In this document: positions 1 to 11,777 of the stretch, piece after piece
Layout of the letters: every line of letters begins with the position of its first letter
How positions within the stretch are numbered: position 1 is the first letter of the stretch
Origin: Linanthus parryae
Lineage: Eukaryota; Streptophyta; Magnoliopsida; Ericales; Polemoniaceae
Assembly: GCA_023055425.1 (NCBI GenBank)
Contig: JALGPY010000001.1
Location: 31,361,001-31,425,000, forward strand
Length of the DNA stretch: 64,000 nucleotides
Direction of reading: 5' to 3'
Notes under the pieces: generated by a model
Databases searched by the model: none
Told to the model about the DNA's origin: nothing
The model's input: the letters and a program-made list of their open reading frames with translations, nothing else
Made by a program: the position numbers and the translations under genes

Positions 1-600
1 GAGCAAGGAGATAGAGAAACAAATAGCAAAGGCAAGCGAGAAAACGGAGAGAGATGGGACGGAGAGGGAGGGGACGGAGCAGAGAGAGTCATACCTGCAG
101 AGATCGACGACGGAGAGCGGGGGCGTTATCACCGACGGAGGTGGAGAGAGGGAGGTAGAGAGAGGAAGTGGAGCCGCAGTTAGGGTAATGGGAGGGTGTT
201 AGGTTTATTTATAGTGGGGTATTCTAATCTAACGGTCCATATTAGATCTGGAGGTATTCTAATCTAATGGTCCAGATGAGATCTGGAGGTGTTATAATCG
301 AACGGTCCAGATGAGATATGGGAAAAATACAAAACAACGGTGTTTTGTGGAGAACCGCCTTTATTTAACGTCGATTTTTCCGTACAGCGCCGTTAACATC
401 ACGGCGCTTAAAAGGTCAGCCGCCATATCCAGCAGACAAACGACGGTTTACATCATCCCGCCGTGCTTTACATCATGGATAGGGCGTTTTTCAGGCAACC
501 GCCGTCAATAACGGCGGTTTTTAGCAAAGCGCCGTAAAGAAATATTATATACGGCGGGGGCTATTAAAAACCGCCGTTTCTGGCGTCTTTTCTAGTAGTG
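1..600. mobile_element. CACTA (En/Spm) transposon, terminal part
   Basis: The block ends at 600 in TTTTCTAGTAGTG, the inverse of the CACTACTAGAAA terminus found on the complete CACTA element at 14402. The last ~260 bases are packed with CGGCGGTTTT / CCGCCGTTT and GCGCCGT motifs in both orientations, the usual subterminal repeat structure of CACTA elements. The first ~200 bases are purine-rich (GA) and the other end lies left of the window. No transposase is visible, and the 66-codon ORF at 311 runs through the subterminal repeats and is not a gene. The 3 bases after the terminus are TAA, a possible TSD that cannot be confirmed. Confidence 0.75.
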
Positions 601-639
601 TAAGGAACAACAAAATATGGGTTAAAATGTAACTATTTA

Positions 640-1317
640 CAAATACGTCGTACAAATTACATTTTTTTGAATTCCATGGAGGTTGGATCCCATGAGAAAA
701 TATTATTTGCCTGAAGCAAATAAAAAGTGTACACTCGCGAGTAGTTTAGGTGCATATGCATTTTATTGATTATGATTGTTAATCATTTATTTTAAATTGT
801 TGTTTTTGCAATGGATTTTGTTTGTCAGGTAAAAGGATGCTCCCATGAGGGGGAGATCAAATGAAATGCTAAGTCGTGCGGCACTCTTTTTCCTTCGCTA
901 TGGTTTTTGTCCCACATGATTTTTTCCAAGCAAGGTTTTAACGAGGCTGCAAGGAGTATTCAGATGCGTTCCAGAAGAATGTCATCTCCGATGTTGAGCT
1001 AATTGAATTCACTAGATGTACTATTTTTCTTTAGTCATTGATTTTGTTCCACTGGGTTTTTTATGACAAGATTTTAACGAGGCATCTCAAGTGGTGAATA
1101 TTCAAGAGGGAGTGTTATGAAATATGGGCTGGGTTATTGGTGAATATCCCACCACAAGTTGTAAGCTCATTTGTATATTGTTATTGGTCCATTAGCCTAC
1201 TCTAATGCCTATATAAGGATGCTTAGGGTTGGAGAAAAATACACACCTCAATACTCTCCTCCCTACACTATTGTCTCTCGTTAATTTTTTGTCTCTCTCA
1301 ATTCTCGTTTCACAACA
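640..1317 (+). mobile_element. Copia-type retrotransposon, 3' end with LTR
   Basis: No coding region survives. Bases 890-1112 carry the twofold 'TTTTTGTCCCACATG / GTTTTAACGAGGC' text found in the 3' untranslated region of many plant Copia elements. It ends in a purine tract (AAGAGGGAG). The LTR would run 1113-1317, starting TGTTATGAAATATGGGCTGG and ending TTTCACAACA, with a TATA-like CCTATATAAGG inside. The 5' part of the element is missing. Type is inferred from text and layout, not from protein. Confidence 0.5.
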
Positions 1318-1431
1318 AAATTAGCATTGTTGTTCTTTTTTTTTTGAGAAAATTAGCATTGTTGCTCTTGACTTTTACGCCATATATATATATATTTTTT
1401 TTTTATCTCAACCATTGAGTTGCAACTAGTT

Positions 1432-1472
<41 letters not shown>

Positions 1473-2393
1473 GATGGAAATATTTAAAAAAAAATCTAAG
1501 TAATTGTAATCATTGATGAAAATGATTACAATCATTGAGAATTACGACTGAAAATGCAGACAATGGAAACTCGACAAACTCAACTCTATTTAGGAGGATT
1601 CAAAAACCGGTACGAGTTAAGTTCACTCAATAGTCCCTCATCAATTTCACTCGTAGGGAAGGAAATTAAAAAATAGATGAAGATCGAGAGTTTCACATAA
1701 ACACGATATATAAGATTTTAACGAATCAAGATGGGGAAACGATGCTCTCACTGTAAGATCTACATTCCTCAGGGAAATCTCGAAAACATGTAATTAATGA
1801 GTACATGTACCTGCAGAAAGTCCGAAAATCATTTCCAACCATTGATATCGGAATCGAAAGCCAGGGAATAGCAACATGTCATATTCCAAAAACACTTCTA
1901 AACTACAAATCTGATACGCTGTGGTTCCTACTGTTCTCTAGACATTCTCATTCAGATGGTGTATGAGAATTGACGAACATTTTGGACATGAATCCAAATA
2001 GTGTTCTTAATATTCTGTTCATCATCAAAACGTAACTACAAAAAACTGTCTAATAGCGATAACGCCGGTCAGTAACTTATTTTTCATGGCGACATGCAGA
2101 CCACCGTAAAACAATCAACTTTGTTAGGAAATGATCTTCAAGCATGCAGTTTATAAAACATCTGCGTACTTGGTATAGTTGTGTTACGTTTCTCTTCGTT
2201 ATGTGTGAGGCCGATTTCTTAACAAAATGGGGGCTCAATAATTTTTAGGTAGTAGTAGACTAGTAGCATATTGTGCGTGGTGGAAATAATTTCAAAGAAC
2301 AATCAAGGAAGAATAAAAATAAAAACATAATTTGCAAGTGAAATATTCAGTGTCAACGCAAATATAATTATTTAAGCAGTTAGGGTGGTAGCT
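1318..2393. other. intergenic, no gene seen
   Basis: AT-rich sequence with a long poly-T run (about 1434-1468) and no ORF with recognisable protein features. An old repeat relic is likely, but none is identifiable by eye. Confidence 0.5.
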
Positions 2394-2635
2394 CTGTTTC
2401 TTCTCTTTCAACTTACTTCACTTTTTGACATGATTTACTCGGTTGCTTTGACTCGATGATTTGAATAGCAAAACGATGTATTTTTTTTGACAATTTTTTC
2501 ATAGAATTGTAGAGTATGTACAAGTTCGTGCAAAAATTACCAAATTCGTGTATCATTTTGCTAGTCAAATCACCGGATCAAAGTGACCCAATAAATAATG
2601 TCAAAAAGTGAAGTACGCTGAAAGAGAAGAAACAG
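2394..2635. mobile_element. foldback MITE, 242 bp
   Basis: The two ends are inverted copies: CTGTTTCTTCTCTTTCAA at 2394 reappears as the reverse complement ending at 2635, and pairing continues for about 90 bases per arm with scattered mismatches (for example TTCACTTTTTGACAT / ATGTCAAAAAGTGAA). A transcript would fold into a long hairpin. It has no coding capacity. No clear TSD could be fixed, so the superfamily is left open. Confidence 0.75.
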
Positions 2636-2651
2636 ATGTATTATTATCCAA

Positions 2652-2895
2652 TTATGTAACACACTTTTTTAAGTTTAACACTACACAGTAGCAGGTGAGG
2701 CTTCCTAATGAAAAATAGAGTAGCAGGTGATATGACAGGAAGACAATCATCACTTGACAGGTTAGTTTATAATTAACGATGCTTAAAAAGTTATTTGATG
2801 AATTATGTTTATGACTGACTGAAGCCAACAAAGATTAGCTCAGATCCTAAAAAAATTATAATATTTTATACTTTATCCCATGAATATTTTCAACT
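2652..2895. repeat. dispersed duplicate of 24053-24345
   Basis: Shared text includes GATATGACAGGAAGACAATC, TTAGTTTATAATTAACGATG and TTAGCTCAGATCCT in the same order and orientation in both places. Small indels and substitutions separate the copies, so the duplication is not recent. No gene is present in either copy. Confidence 0.7.
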
Positions 2896-2956
2896 ACATG
2901 TGCGGCCATGGCCTGTATTATGTGAGAAATCCCAGTTGAACTAACTCTATTATGGG

Positions 2957-3148
2957 AGTAATTATTGCATGCTCTAAGAGTAAATATGACATGGTGCTCT
3001 GATCAATACATCACAGGACACGTCAGGAACATGTAGGAAATCTACTTTCTTTTGTCTGCCACTTATTCTCTTTCTTCCAGACGTGTCCTGTGATGTATGG
3101 TTAGAGCAAAGCCACATCATTTACTCTAGAGCATACAAAAATTTCTCC
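2957..3148. mobile_element. Mutator-like MITE, ~192 bp
   Basis: Long inverted arms are visible: ATGCTCTAAGAGTAAAT...ATACATCACAGGACACGTC on the left, and its reverse complement from GACGTGTCCTGTGATGTAT to the right end. A 9 bp direct repeat TATTATGGG flanks the arms (2948-2956 and 3149-3157). Long TIRs plus a 9 bp TSD fit non-autonomous Mutator-like elements. The exact terminus is ambiguous by 1-2 bases because the TSD and TIR share G residues. Confidence 0.75.
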
Positions 3149-3259
3149 TATTATGGGTACCATGTACCATATGACTGGTGCCTGTAGATTAAATTTAATG
3201 AGATTAGAATGAACAAATCAAGAAGATACTAAGCTCATTTCTCATTAATTATTACTAAT

Positions 3260-3658
3260 TAGGTCATGTTTGGTATCAGCTTAATATATGAAAAATTAGT
3301 TAGAAAATAATCTGGATAAAAAATCCAATTTAACTAAAAATCATAATATGTTTGATATGAACTGAAATTATAAGTCACTAACTTGATTCATTTATTTTAA
3401 AAAACTCTATATTCAAGTAATTGAAGGTACGCATTTATAATTGAACTGAAACCATGGTAATGTAAAATATATATCAACATTATTTTTTGGAGATTTTCAA
3501 CTACATAATCTTAAATTTTGGAGAATCTACAATTGTGTAGAGATTATTTTAATATGCATATTATTAGCTTTTTAATTTGTAGCCATAACAAATAAAATTG
3601 TTGAAAAGAGACCGATTTAATCTATTGGATAATAATTGACGATACCAAACAGATACTA
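3260..3658. mobile_element. possible hAT-type MITE, ~400 bp
   Basis: Inverted ends TAGGTCATGTTTGGTATC (3260) and GATACCAAACAGATACTA (3658) match at most positions and contain the GTTTGGTA core common in plant hAT MITEs. The interior is AT-rich and non-coding. No matching 8 bp TSD is visible, so this is tentative. Confidence 0.45.
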
Positions 3659-5180
3659 AGAGGCTTATTAGAAGATGTTGTGTAGTTACGTAAAGTAGAA
3701 GTACTAATGTGCAATTAGCTAATAGAGGGGGGAAAGGTTGTTAGAGATTCGGTTAGGATTGCGGTACTCTGTTAGCTTCATCCTCTCCTCTCTTCTATAT
3801 ATGAATGGTAAGCCTCTCTCTCTTATGGTCTCTTATGGTCAATGAAGATCACTCTATCTCTTTCTATAAAAGCTCCACTTTTCTCTCACAAGTTAATGAG
3901 TAATTCTATCTTATGCGAGAGCAGATGGACGAGATAAGGCGATCTGTCAGACGTGGCTAATCTGGCGCTTCACTACCACGAGATGGAAGACAAGCGTAAG
4001 AGAGGGACGCTTCACAACCACGAGATGAAAGACACACAAACGAGAGGGGCAAAATGGTCACTTTTGGCCACACCACAATGTTTTGGACGTAACTTGAGTT
4101 ACAGGGATCAGAATACCTATTACAATATGTTTTCGGAAAACTCTCAGTGAGACAGACACCTTTAGAAAATTGGCTCCGCCCCATCACGCAAAAATTCAGC
4201 CTCAAAAAAGGACGTTTGACAAGTCAACAGAAGCTTTGAAGACAAATTTTACTATTTCTGGCAATTTTTATTTTTCGCATTTTGACCTCTTTATTTAGCC
4301 CGATTTGGGTCAAACTATCAACTGCATATTATTTTCAATAAGGCATATAGTTTTTGGCTAGTTTTGTAATTTTGCTATTTTTGACAAAATTAGATTTATG
4401 AGCTAATATATTCGGCTTGTGGTTAATTTTTGGTGAGACTTTGATTATTGAATAATTCAGAACTCTAGAGAGCTGCATACCCTAGTTCTTTGCCTTTTCA
4501 TTGTTGATTCCGCTGTGATCCCTCGCTTGGGTGATAACCCGGCGTCACTATCACTAGTGATAGCAAGAATCTCCGAGTTCATACACTAGGCTCGAGTTCA
4601 TATTCCATCATACCAATATCCACAATGACCTTTACAACTAAAACTTACCTGATGTGAAAATTGATAAGCCCAGTCTGGTGAAGGACCTCAGGGAGAAGAC
4701 CAGCAGACGACTAGCCATCTACCAAGGGCGTCTAGTATTACACGCTACAAATCGGATTAGATTTATTTTTCGCATGTTAAATCAACGAATTGTAGTCATA
4801 ATGATGTCAAAGTGTCCAAGCTCTCAGATCATCGACGCTGCACTTGTATCTTGTCACAAACTAGAGTGGAAGCAAAAGAAGAGAATAATATGGTATTTAA
4901 ACTTAACTGAAATAATTTACAAGTTCTATGTATATTGAACTATATAACTCAATTATTATACATTAACATCTATAATTTCGTTGATATGGATGAAATCATC
5001 CATCAATGATAAACTTGCGTTCTGTACTTCCATATGTATCGTGTCGCATCTTTATAAGCTTGTTAATGCGCAAATAGTGAAACAAAAACTAGCATAATAT
5101 ACATCTTATTTCACGCAAGCAAACAAAGTAGGTTTATCCAACTTCTCTTATCCAAACATGTTTTTGGGATAAGTGTACGA
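3659..5180. other. intergenic, possible old LTR fragment
   Basis: No protein-coding gene is supported. Around 3795 there is a TATA-like CTATATATGAATGG after a CT-rich tract. Around 4490-4560 the text (TGTTGATTCCGCTGTGATCC followed by a GGGTGATAACCC palindrome-like stretch) resembles the end of a Gypsy LTR and leader, but no matching partner LTR is in the window. Short ORFs at 3953, 3957 and 4654 show no domain or motif. Confidence 0.3.
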
Positions 5181-6677
5181 TTAATCGAACTTTTGATGGT
5201 ACAGTTCTGGGTCTACCAAACGAGTAGCGTTAACATAATCTTGGGAGAAATGGGCTGGTATCCCGGGGATAACTAATCCCATTAATCTAATTACTCTAAG
5301 AGTAAACCCTTCTTTGTAGTTTGGTCCTTTTGTATAAGGAATAACAAAGCTTCTTTTCAGCTCCCGACATGCTCGGAAAACCTTAGGTATATACCCCAAT
5401 ATTGAGAAATAGTTTTTATTTGGTTCATCCAGAACAACCTGCAAGTAGGGACATTACATTATTAAGAAGGGAAACTGAACATAGTATGATTCGTCCTATA
5501 AGAACAGAGAGAGATAAAAAACGAAAAGAAAATAGTAAGATGAGATGAAAGAGAAAGAAGAAGCTGCCTAAGAGGAAAATAGTTAGCTACTAACCTTGCC
5601 TTTATAGGAACAGTTGAAAAATAAGCATTTCCCAAAGTGCTTAAACCTAAAGGTTGAATCATCTTTAGGCAACCTAGGCACCATGTCACTACCATACACA
5701 AACCTGTAATATGGGATCTTATATTTGGTCAATTTTGCCCTCATGAAGTTTCCGAATTCCTCATCTCCAACTCTTGGCTGCCCAAAAGTATAGATCCCTT
5801 CAAACCTCTCTAGCAGGTTGTCCTCTTCGTGCAATGCCAAAATAGCTGCAAATAGAACTGCAAGGGCACCTCCCAAGCTGTGGCCAGTCACTATAATCTT
5901 TGTTTTGTCATTTGTTTTCACAAGATCCCTTAACTTCTCTCTAATTGCATAGTATGCCAATGGGAGTTGGTTTTGGTTGACTTGATCATCTTCCTTTGGC
6001 CAACCTTGGCTCTTCTTCAACCCAAGAGCTTTCATGAAGCCACCATGGACCTCTCCCAACCCTGGAAGCTCATACCAAGATATGTCAAAGTCCGTACACC
6101 ATGCATATGCATCGAAGGTTTCGGTACCCCTAAAGGCCACTATAATGGTGTCAGAGCCGTCTGTTCTATCCCGCATAAGGAAAGCTTGTGTCTCAGCTTT
6201 CTCTTGAAACTCTGCATGCCAATAAAAAGTATCGTGTTATGCATGAATTCAGGCCTTGATTTAAATAAAGGATCAATAAAGCCGTTATACAATTCTCACC
6301 ATTCCAATAGTCAAATGAACCCAAGAACTCCATCTGCAAGCACACACAAAATTTGGTTAAAAAAATTGATCTAAAATAGAATTACATCCAAGGGTTGAAG
6401 AACAGCCAAACTATAAAGATGTTACTTGATACTTATATCTAAAGAAAAAAAATACCTTCCATTGATCTCTGACTGTGGTCTCAATGTAAGCATTGTTCTC
6501 ATATGATACTTTACAAGCCATCATAGAGAGTGCTCCATTGTACCTAGCATCTCCATACTTAATATTTTCATCCAGCTGCACCCTGTCGTCCACGAGTGCA
6601 ACGAAGGACCTGAAATTTGCTGACGTTCTATCAGGCCAAACGACCTTCCCTGCAGCAAAAAGCATAGTTTCTTTCAT

Positions 6678-6725
<48 letters not shown>

Positions 6726-7037
6726 ATTCTCACATTTTAAGAAATTGAGAAAAAGGTTTCCTATGTTCTTGTTCCATGCCACAAGGTTGAGCCACATTTC
6801 CAGAGTGGAACCAAACCATGCCAATGGTCCAGACACAAGCATGAGAGCCTTCTGAGCCACAATGGAAAAGAAGATGAAACATCTCTTCTCAAAGCATTCG
6901 TGTGACAGCTCAGGGCAATCTATGCTCCTCCTCTTCTCCAAATTACTCGAGAACAACAGTGCCAGTACATCAGTAAGATGAACCTCCTCAGGCTTCAGGA
7001 GCATGTAATCGGTAGAGAAACTCTTGTCGCACGCCAT
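5181..7037 (-). CDS. class 3 (alpha/beta-hydrolase) lipase, OBL1-like, 468 aa
   Basis: Five exons on the minus strand: 6734-7037, 6456-6649, 6300-6333, 5595-6211 and 5181-5438. All introns have GT..AG borders and the frame is continuous to TAA at 5181-5183. The start is the ATG at 7035-7037; a longer upstream read-through (from 7064) lacks a preferred context. The nucleophile sits in GHSLGG with Ser289. The likely triad is completed by Asp353 (YGSDMVPRLP) and His446 (PAHFSQDY). VAFRGTE at ~202 is the usual Lipase_3 strand. This family hydrolyses triacylglycerols or related acyl lipids; OBL1-type members sit on oil bodies, and the hydrophobic stretch at ~75-100 could serve membrane or oil-body attachment (inference). 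Exon 3 is only 34 bp. No internal stop or frameshift is seen, so the gene looks intact. Confidence 0.9.
6679..6723. repeat. (GA)n microsatellite in lipase intron 1
   Basis: About 21 uninterrupted GA units. On the gene's sense strand this is a (CT)n tract just upstream of the exon 2 acceptor (TTTTGCTGCAG), so it may act as a very long polypyrimidine tract. It is likely length-variable. Confidence 0.9.
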
Positions 7038-7115
7038 GACCGCAGATCTTAGCAAGAAAATCAACGCAGAGAAGAGAGATTGGCTACAGATGGTATGTTT
7101 GAGGTTAGAACCATT

Positions 7116-7127
7116 CCTATATATAAT
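7116..7127 (-). promoter_or_regulatory. putative TATA box of the lipase gene
   Basis: On the minus strand the bases read ATTATATATAGG, about 80 bases upstream of the lipase ATG at 7037. That is a plausible distance for a short 5' UTR. The call rests on motif and position only. Confidence 0.5.
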
Positions 7128-7431
7128 GACAAAAGAACTGTATATATTAATTATGATGTTCCCACGTAAAATTCAAATAAAATAAACCTTGTGATATGAT
7201 CAGTTGCAGTTCCACTGGTGAGAATACATATTATGCCAGCAGGATGGGATCATTGAGTAGATTGATTAATTCTTAATGGGAGATCATTTGTTTGGTTGAC
7301 CAGCTTATACACATTATGTTTTTTTACCATTAACAGTTTTTTTTTTGTTATTGTTTTTGTCCTTTTGTATGATTTATCTACATGAAATCATAGGCAGTGC
7401 TACACTGATTCACATTTTGACATCTATATCT

Positions 7432-7942
7432 ATGGGTGCGTTTGGTAGAATGGTTTCTGGTGGAAAAACTGGTTTTTAGATTGTGGTGGAAATTTTTTAG
7501 TTTTTTTTAGAGATTCTGTTTAAACCAGTGTGTTTGGTGGTAGTTTTTAAACTAGATTAAAAACTGGAGAATGTGTTTGGTAGTGGTTTTTAAACTAGAT
7601 GATGTAGATTAAATGACAAATATACCCTCCACTTATTTTTCTTTTACAGATTCAAAACGAAGAAATGCAATGTAAAAAAGTTAACGATTTCATGAGATTC
7701 AACGATTTCATGAAAGTAACAAATTGAAAAACAAATTAACACTATTATGACGTCCAAAAATCAATTTTTTTTACTTAAATTCAACAAAAAGTTGACAATT
7801 TCAAGAAATTTCAGTCACACTTGATGACACGTTGAGTAACGGACAACAAAAAAAATAATAAACTAAGGACACCACAAAATGATTGATCCTAGATAATAAG
7901 AAGATCGCATATAAAATGTATCGTCCGAAATATGCGAGAATT

Positions 7943-7974
<32 letters not shown>

Positions 7975-8534
7975 GTAAAAACAAATTATGGCAAAAGTAT
8001 AGAAAAAAATCCGTGCAATATTTTTCATTATCTCGATGACTAAAAAGTCAAAGAGCTACCAGATTACATAAACCCATGTATAACTCTTTCAATGCAACAT
8101 TGTTTAACAGATAGTACAAATTTAATCAACTAGGAAAATGACACAACAAAATAGTTGACCTTAAATAATAAGAACACAACAAACATAGTTGACCCTTAAT
8201 AATAAGAACATCACATAAAAGTGTGAAATGAGTTTTGTGGAAAAAACTTATGAAGGAAGTATAGAAAAAATTACCAGCGGTGAAGTAACAAAGAACTACC
8301 AAAATGAGAGACAATTTCCAGTTTAATACGACTACGGTGTGAGGATAATATCGTCTTTTAGTGTCATAAAAATAAACCAAAGAAAAAACCACAAAAAGTT
8401 AGTTTTTCTCACCAAGGCAAATGTTGAAAAAAACTGGTTTAAAATCTGGTTTTTAAACCAATCAAAACAAACACTTTAAACAAACTAAGTTTAAAAACCA
8501 AAAACCAAAAAAAAACCACTTTGCCAAACTGACC
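7432..8534. mobile_element. non-autonomous hAT-like element, 1103 bp
   Basis: A perfect 8 bp direct repeat CTATATCT flanks it (7424-7431 and 8535-8542), as for hAT insertions. The ends are imperfect inverted repeats: GGGTGCGTTTGGTAGAATGG on the left against the reverse complement of CCACTTTGCCAAACTGACC on the right. Both are followed inward by GGTTTTT/AAACTGG repeats that also pair. The interior is AT-rich with a poly-T run near 7947 and no transposase. It lies about 395 bp upstream of the lipase ATG. Confidence 0.8.
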
Positions 8535-8542
8535 CTATATCT

Positions 8543-10800
8543 CTACTATGTAAAAGGTTGAAGAGTTTTCACACTTTGCCAAAGTAACTTATTAGGCACA
8601 GACGAAACAGACAGAGTCCAAATATGGAACAAATAACGATTCTCAACAGTGTTAATTATTGGGTGTTTTGAGTAAATATAATGGAATCACAATTGGTCAT
8701 GACCACTGATCGAGTGAGAATAAAGAAACCAACTTAGTGGTGTTTTTTTCGAGACGAAAGTTTTTCAAAATTTCATTTGAAACATGAAATTACTTGACTC
8801 ATTAACTGATTCGTCTCTTCAATGGTGAATTTAGTGTTTCTGTAACTGTAGCTTCGAAGTTGACTAATTTTCTCTGATATGGTTAGCTAAATTGGGTTTT
8901 CATGAAATTGAAGTTTTCTATTTTGCACCACCGCGAAGGAAACAACTCAGCACATAGAGGTTGCGTTTCTTCTTCTGATTTATAGATTAAAAATCCAACT
9001 TCAAATTTCTCTAAAACATCCCTGATCAGTGCATAAATTAAAATATTTTTGTCGTTGTAAAGAGGTTTAAAGAATACTTCAAGTTGTAATTTTTTCTGCT
9101 TAATTTGGTCATTGGTTCGAAGTGGTTACTTGAAATACATGTAGATATGGCACAAGTCCGTAGTTATCTACGTTTTGTAATAACGTAGTGGGGTTGCCAA
9201 GATCTTACTTAGCAAGTAGAAGAGCTTGTAAAATTAGATTGCCCGTATTTCTCAACATTTTGTTTGTGACAATCATATACTATAGGTAATCCTAGATTGT
9301 CCCGATTTCTCAACATTTCACCGTAACATACAGAGGGAGCTGTCAAATTTTTTAGAGCTTTTACAAGGTCAGCCAAGTGTATTAACTAATTGATAATGTC
9401 TCTCATATGGCATTTGCATGCAGTATCTCATTCTTTTCTAAAAGTCATTCACAATGTTTTTAAGATACTTATCGCGGATTAGGGTAATTGTTCGGAGGTG
9501 AAGAACCTACTTGTGAAGATGTCAGGATTTGTATCTGTGCCTAATTATCTTGATATATTATTTTCTTTGAGGTGCCCCTACAATTAGTTAAATCATAGCT
9601 AATTTTGACTCCCCACTCTACATGGTTCGGTATTATTAAGATTAGCCATTGCAAATATATATTTTGCCTCTTAATTGACTACAGACCTGACTACTCGGTT
9701 ACTGAGAGGGCAATCCCATAAATTGAGATCTCCTAACCCAGTAGGATACATGCATCTAAAAGTTTGCATATGCTCATGACGAGTCCAAGACAGTTGCTTC
9801 GCCTTCAAATCATCTTGCAAAAAGTTCTACCATCAGGTAGAATTGTTCTATATTAGTGTTTGTTTCCTCAGAGCCAATCCCAGAGAACAATAAAGCTTCA
9901 TAGTGCATGTCGCTATTCCTACATCCAAAGGAGAGTCCGTCTGATGGAATGATTTCTTAGATGTATCACCGCATCCCCAAGGCTCCTAGAGGAAGTGGAA
10001 TACCCACTGCCTCCTTGAAAGATATATGTCCTAAACCACATGTGACCTATACCTTTATCCTCCCCAAGTTTTGTTCCTACAATCGTTGGCCACAAATTTG
10101 AACTTCGTGAATCTGATTTAGTTACGTTTTCTCCTTCTCATGATTTTATTCCCGTTACTCTCTGCAACAAGAAGAATATTGTTCACACCACTGCAATTTA
10201 TGCCATAAGGCTCCAAGAACTTCTAGAAGATAAAGATATAGTTACATATACGTGAATTTACATAGGGAAGATACGATATTTACTTCATTCTTTCATTCAT
10301 GGTTTTAATTTATTTTTTTATTTTTATTTTTTTTTTGCAGATCTATATCCTCACTCTCTAAGTACTTATGAAATTATGAGAAATTATATCTCAAGACCTG
10401 GCTTTTTGGGAGTGGGATACATAAATAAACCTTCTTATGTACTCGCCACTCTCTCTTCCATCATTCTACGGTCAAAATTGCCATGGACCTACACAAGACT
10501 GGCTAGAACTTTTTTAAGGGACTCTTTAACCTCGCTCGTGGATGTCTGAGTATGGAGTCTTTGGAATGGATAGTAGTTGCATTTTTGTGCACCCAATAGT
10601 CGATTTGCAACTTGTTATGTTTTTTTGCCCCTAGCCAACTCCTGGAGGAAGCGGCGAAGTAATGGCGAAGCAAGGAACAAGAACGAGGCGCAGTTGGGAA
10701 GTTTATGTTCTGTTCGTGCAACACTTCGGGTGTTTGTACGAACACTCTGGGGTTGTGGTAGTTTCTTTTTTTCCTTGTTCAATTTTGATAAGTGTGTGGT
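8543..10800. other. intergenic, no gene seen
   Basis: AT-rich sequence without a supported gene. Short ORFs near 10503-10898 overlap on both strands and show no motif; their 3' end runs into the gag relic that follows. The 5' LTR of that Copia element should lie here, but no partner LTR is in the window to define it. Confidence 0.4.
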
Positions 10801-11777
10801 CTATCTTTCGTAATGGTCCTCATGAGTATTACACCACTAATAATGGGATTAGAACCATCAAAACTGAAGAGGAACTTTCAGTTACAGACCTGGAATAGGT
10901 GTCCAAAAATTTCAAAGTCATGAACCTGTTATATTGTGCTCTTAGTGCAGATGAGTTCAATAGAGTTTTAAACTGCAAAAATGCCAAGGAGGTTTGAGAC
11001 AAGCTAGTTGTAACCTATGAAGGAACCTGTCAAGTCAAGAAAACCAAGATCAACATTCTTCTAAGGCAATATGAGTTATTCAAAATGAACTCAGATGAAT
11101 CTATCAAGGATATGTTCAAAAGATTCACAGATGTAGTAAATAATTTGCAATCCCTGTGAAAGATCTTCTCAAATGAAGATAAATTCAGAAATATTTTGAG
11201 AAGTTTGCCAAAAGCCAAGTGGAAGCCAAAGACAACAGGTATTGAGAAAGCTCAGGACTTAAGTCTTCTTGAGCTAGATGACCTACAAGGAAAGCTGCTC
11301 ACTCATGAAATATCTATGAAGGATGTAGATGGTGACATGAGTGACAACATCAAGAACCTGGAACTCAAGGCAGAATACAATGACAAATCCCAAAGCCTTG
11401 ATCAGGATGATGATGATGAGGAGGAGGATGAGGGTTTAGCCTTGATCTCTAAAGATCTGGCCATAATCTTGAAAAAGAAAAAGAACTTTGGAAACAAGGA
11501 CTATAGCAAGGACAAATTCAGATCCTCAAGCAGCAAAGATCACACAGGTAAATCTTCTTAACATTCACATAGACCTAATGAGTTGTTTTGAATGTTGTGA
11601 TGCAAATCATTTAGTAAGGGAATGTCTTCAAAAGAAGAAAAACATGAACTTTCAAAAGAAAGAAAGTGACAACAGAAGGAAGAAAGCTATGGTTCCTTCA
11701 TGGAGTGATTCTGATTCATCAACTGACTCAGATTCAGATGTAGAGCAAGCAAACTTCTGCTTAATGGCTAAGCATTA
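10801..11777 (+). pseudogene. Copia retrotransposon gag relic
   Basis: Gag-like text runs with several stops from about 10811 to 11777. Near 10811 it reads NGPHEYY; the region 11030-11330 reads like a UBN2/gag core (LLRQYELFKMNSDESIKDMF). At 11196-11561 an acidic patch (DDDEEEDEGLAL) precedes a lysine-rich stretch, and at ~11590 a zinc-knuckle-like CFECCDANHLVREC is present. Stops at ~10896, ~10998 and ~11158 and a frame change near 11500 make it non-functional. The domain order fits a Sirevirus-like or Tork-like Copia gag. Confidence 0.65.

Noticed and set aside
4654..4938. 94-codon ORF
   Set aside because: No motif, AT-rich, no splice or promoter context; chance frame.
6411..7064. 217-codon single ORF across lipase exons 1-2
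   Set aside because: It reads through introns 1 and 2; canonical GT..AG borders and family alignment support splicing. The (LS)n insert comes from the microsatellite.
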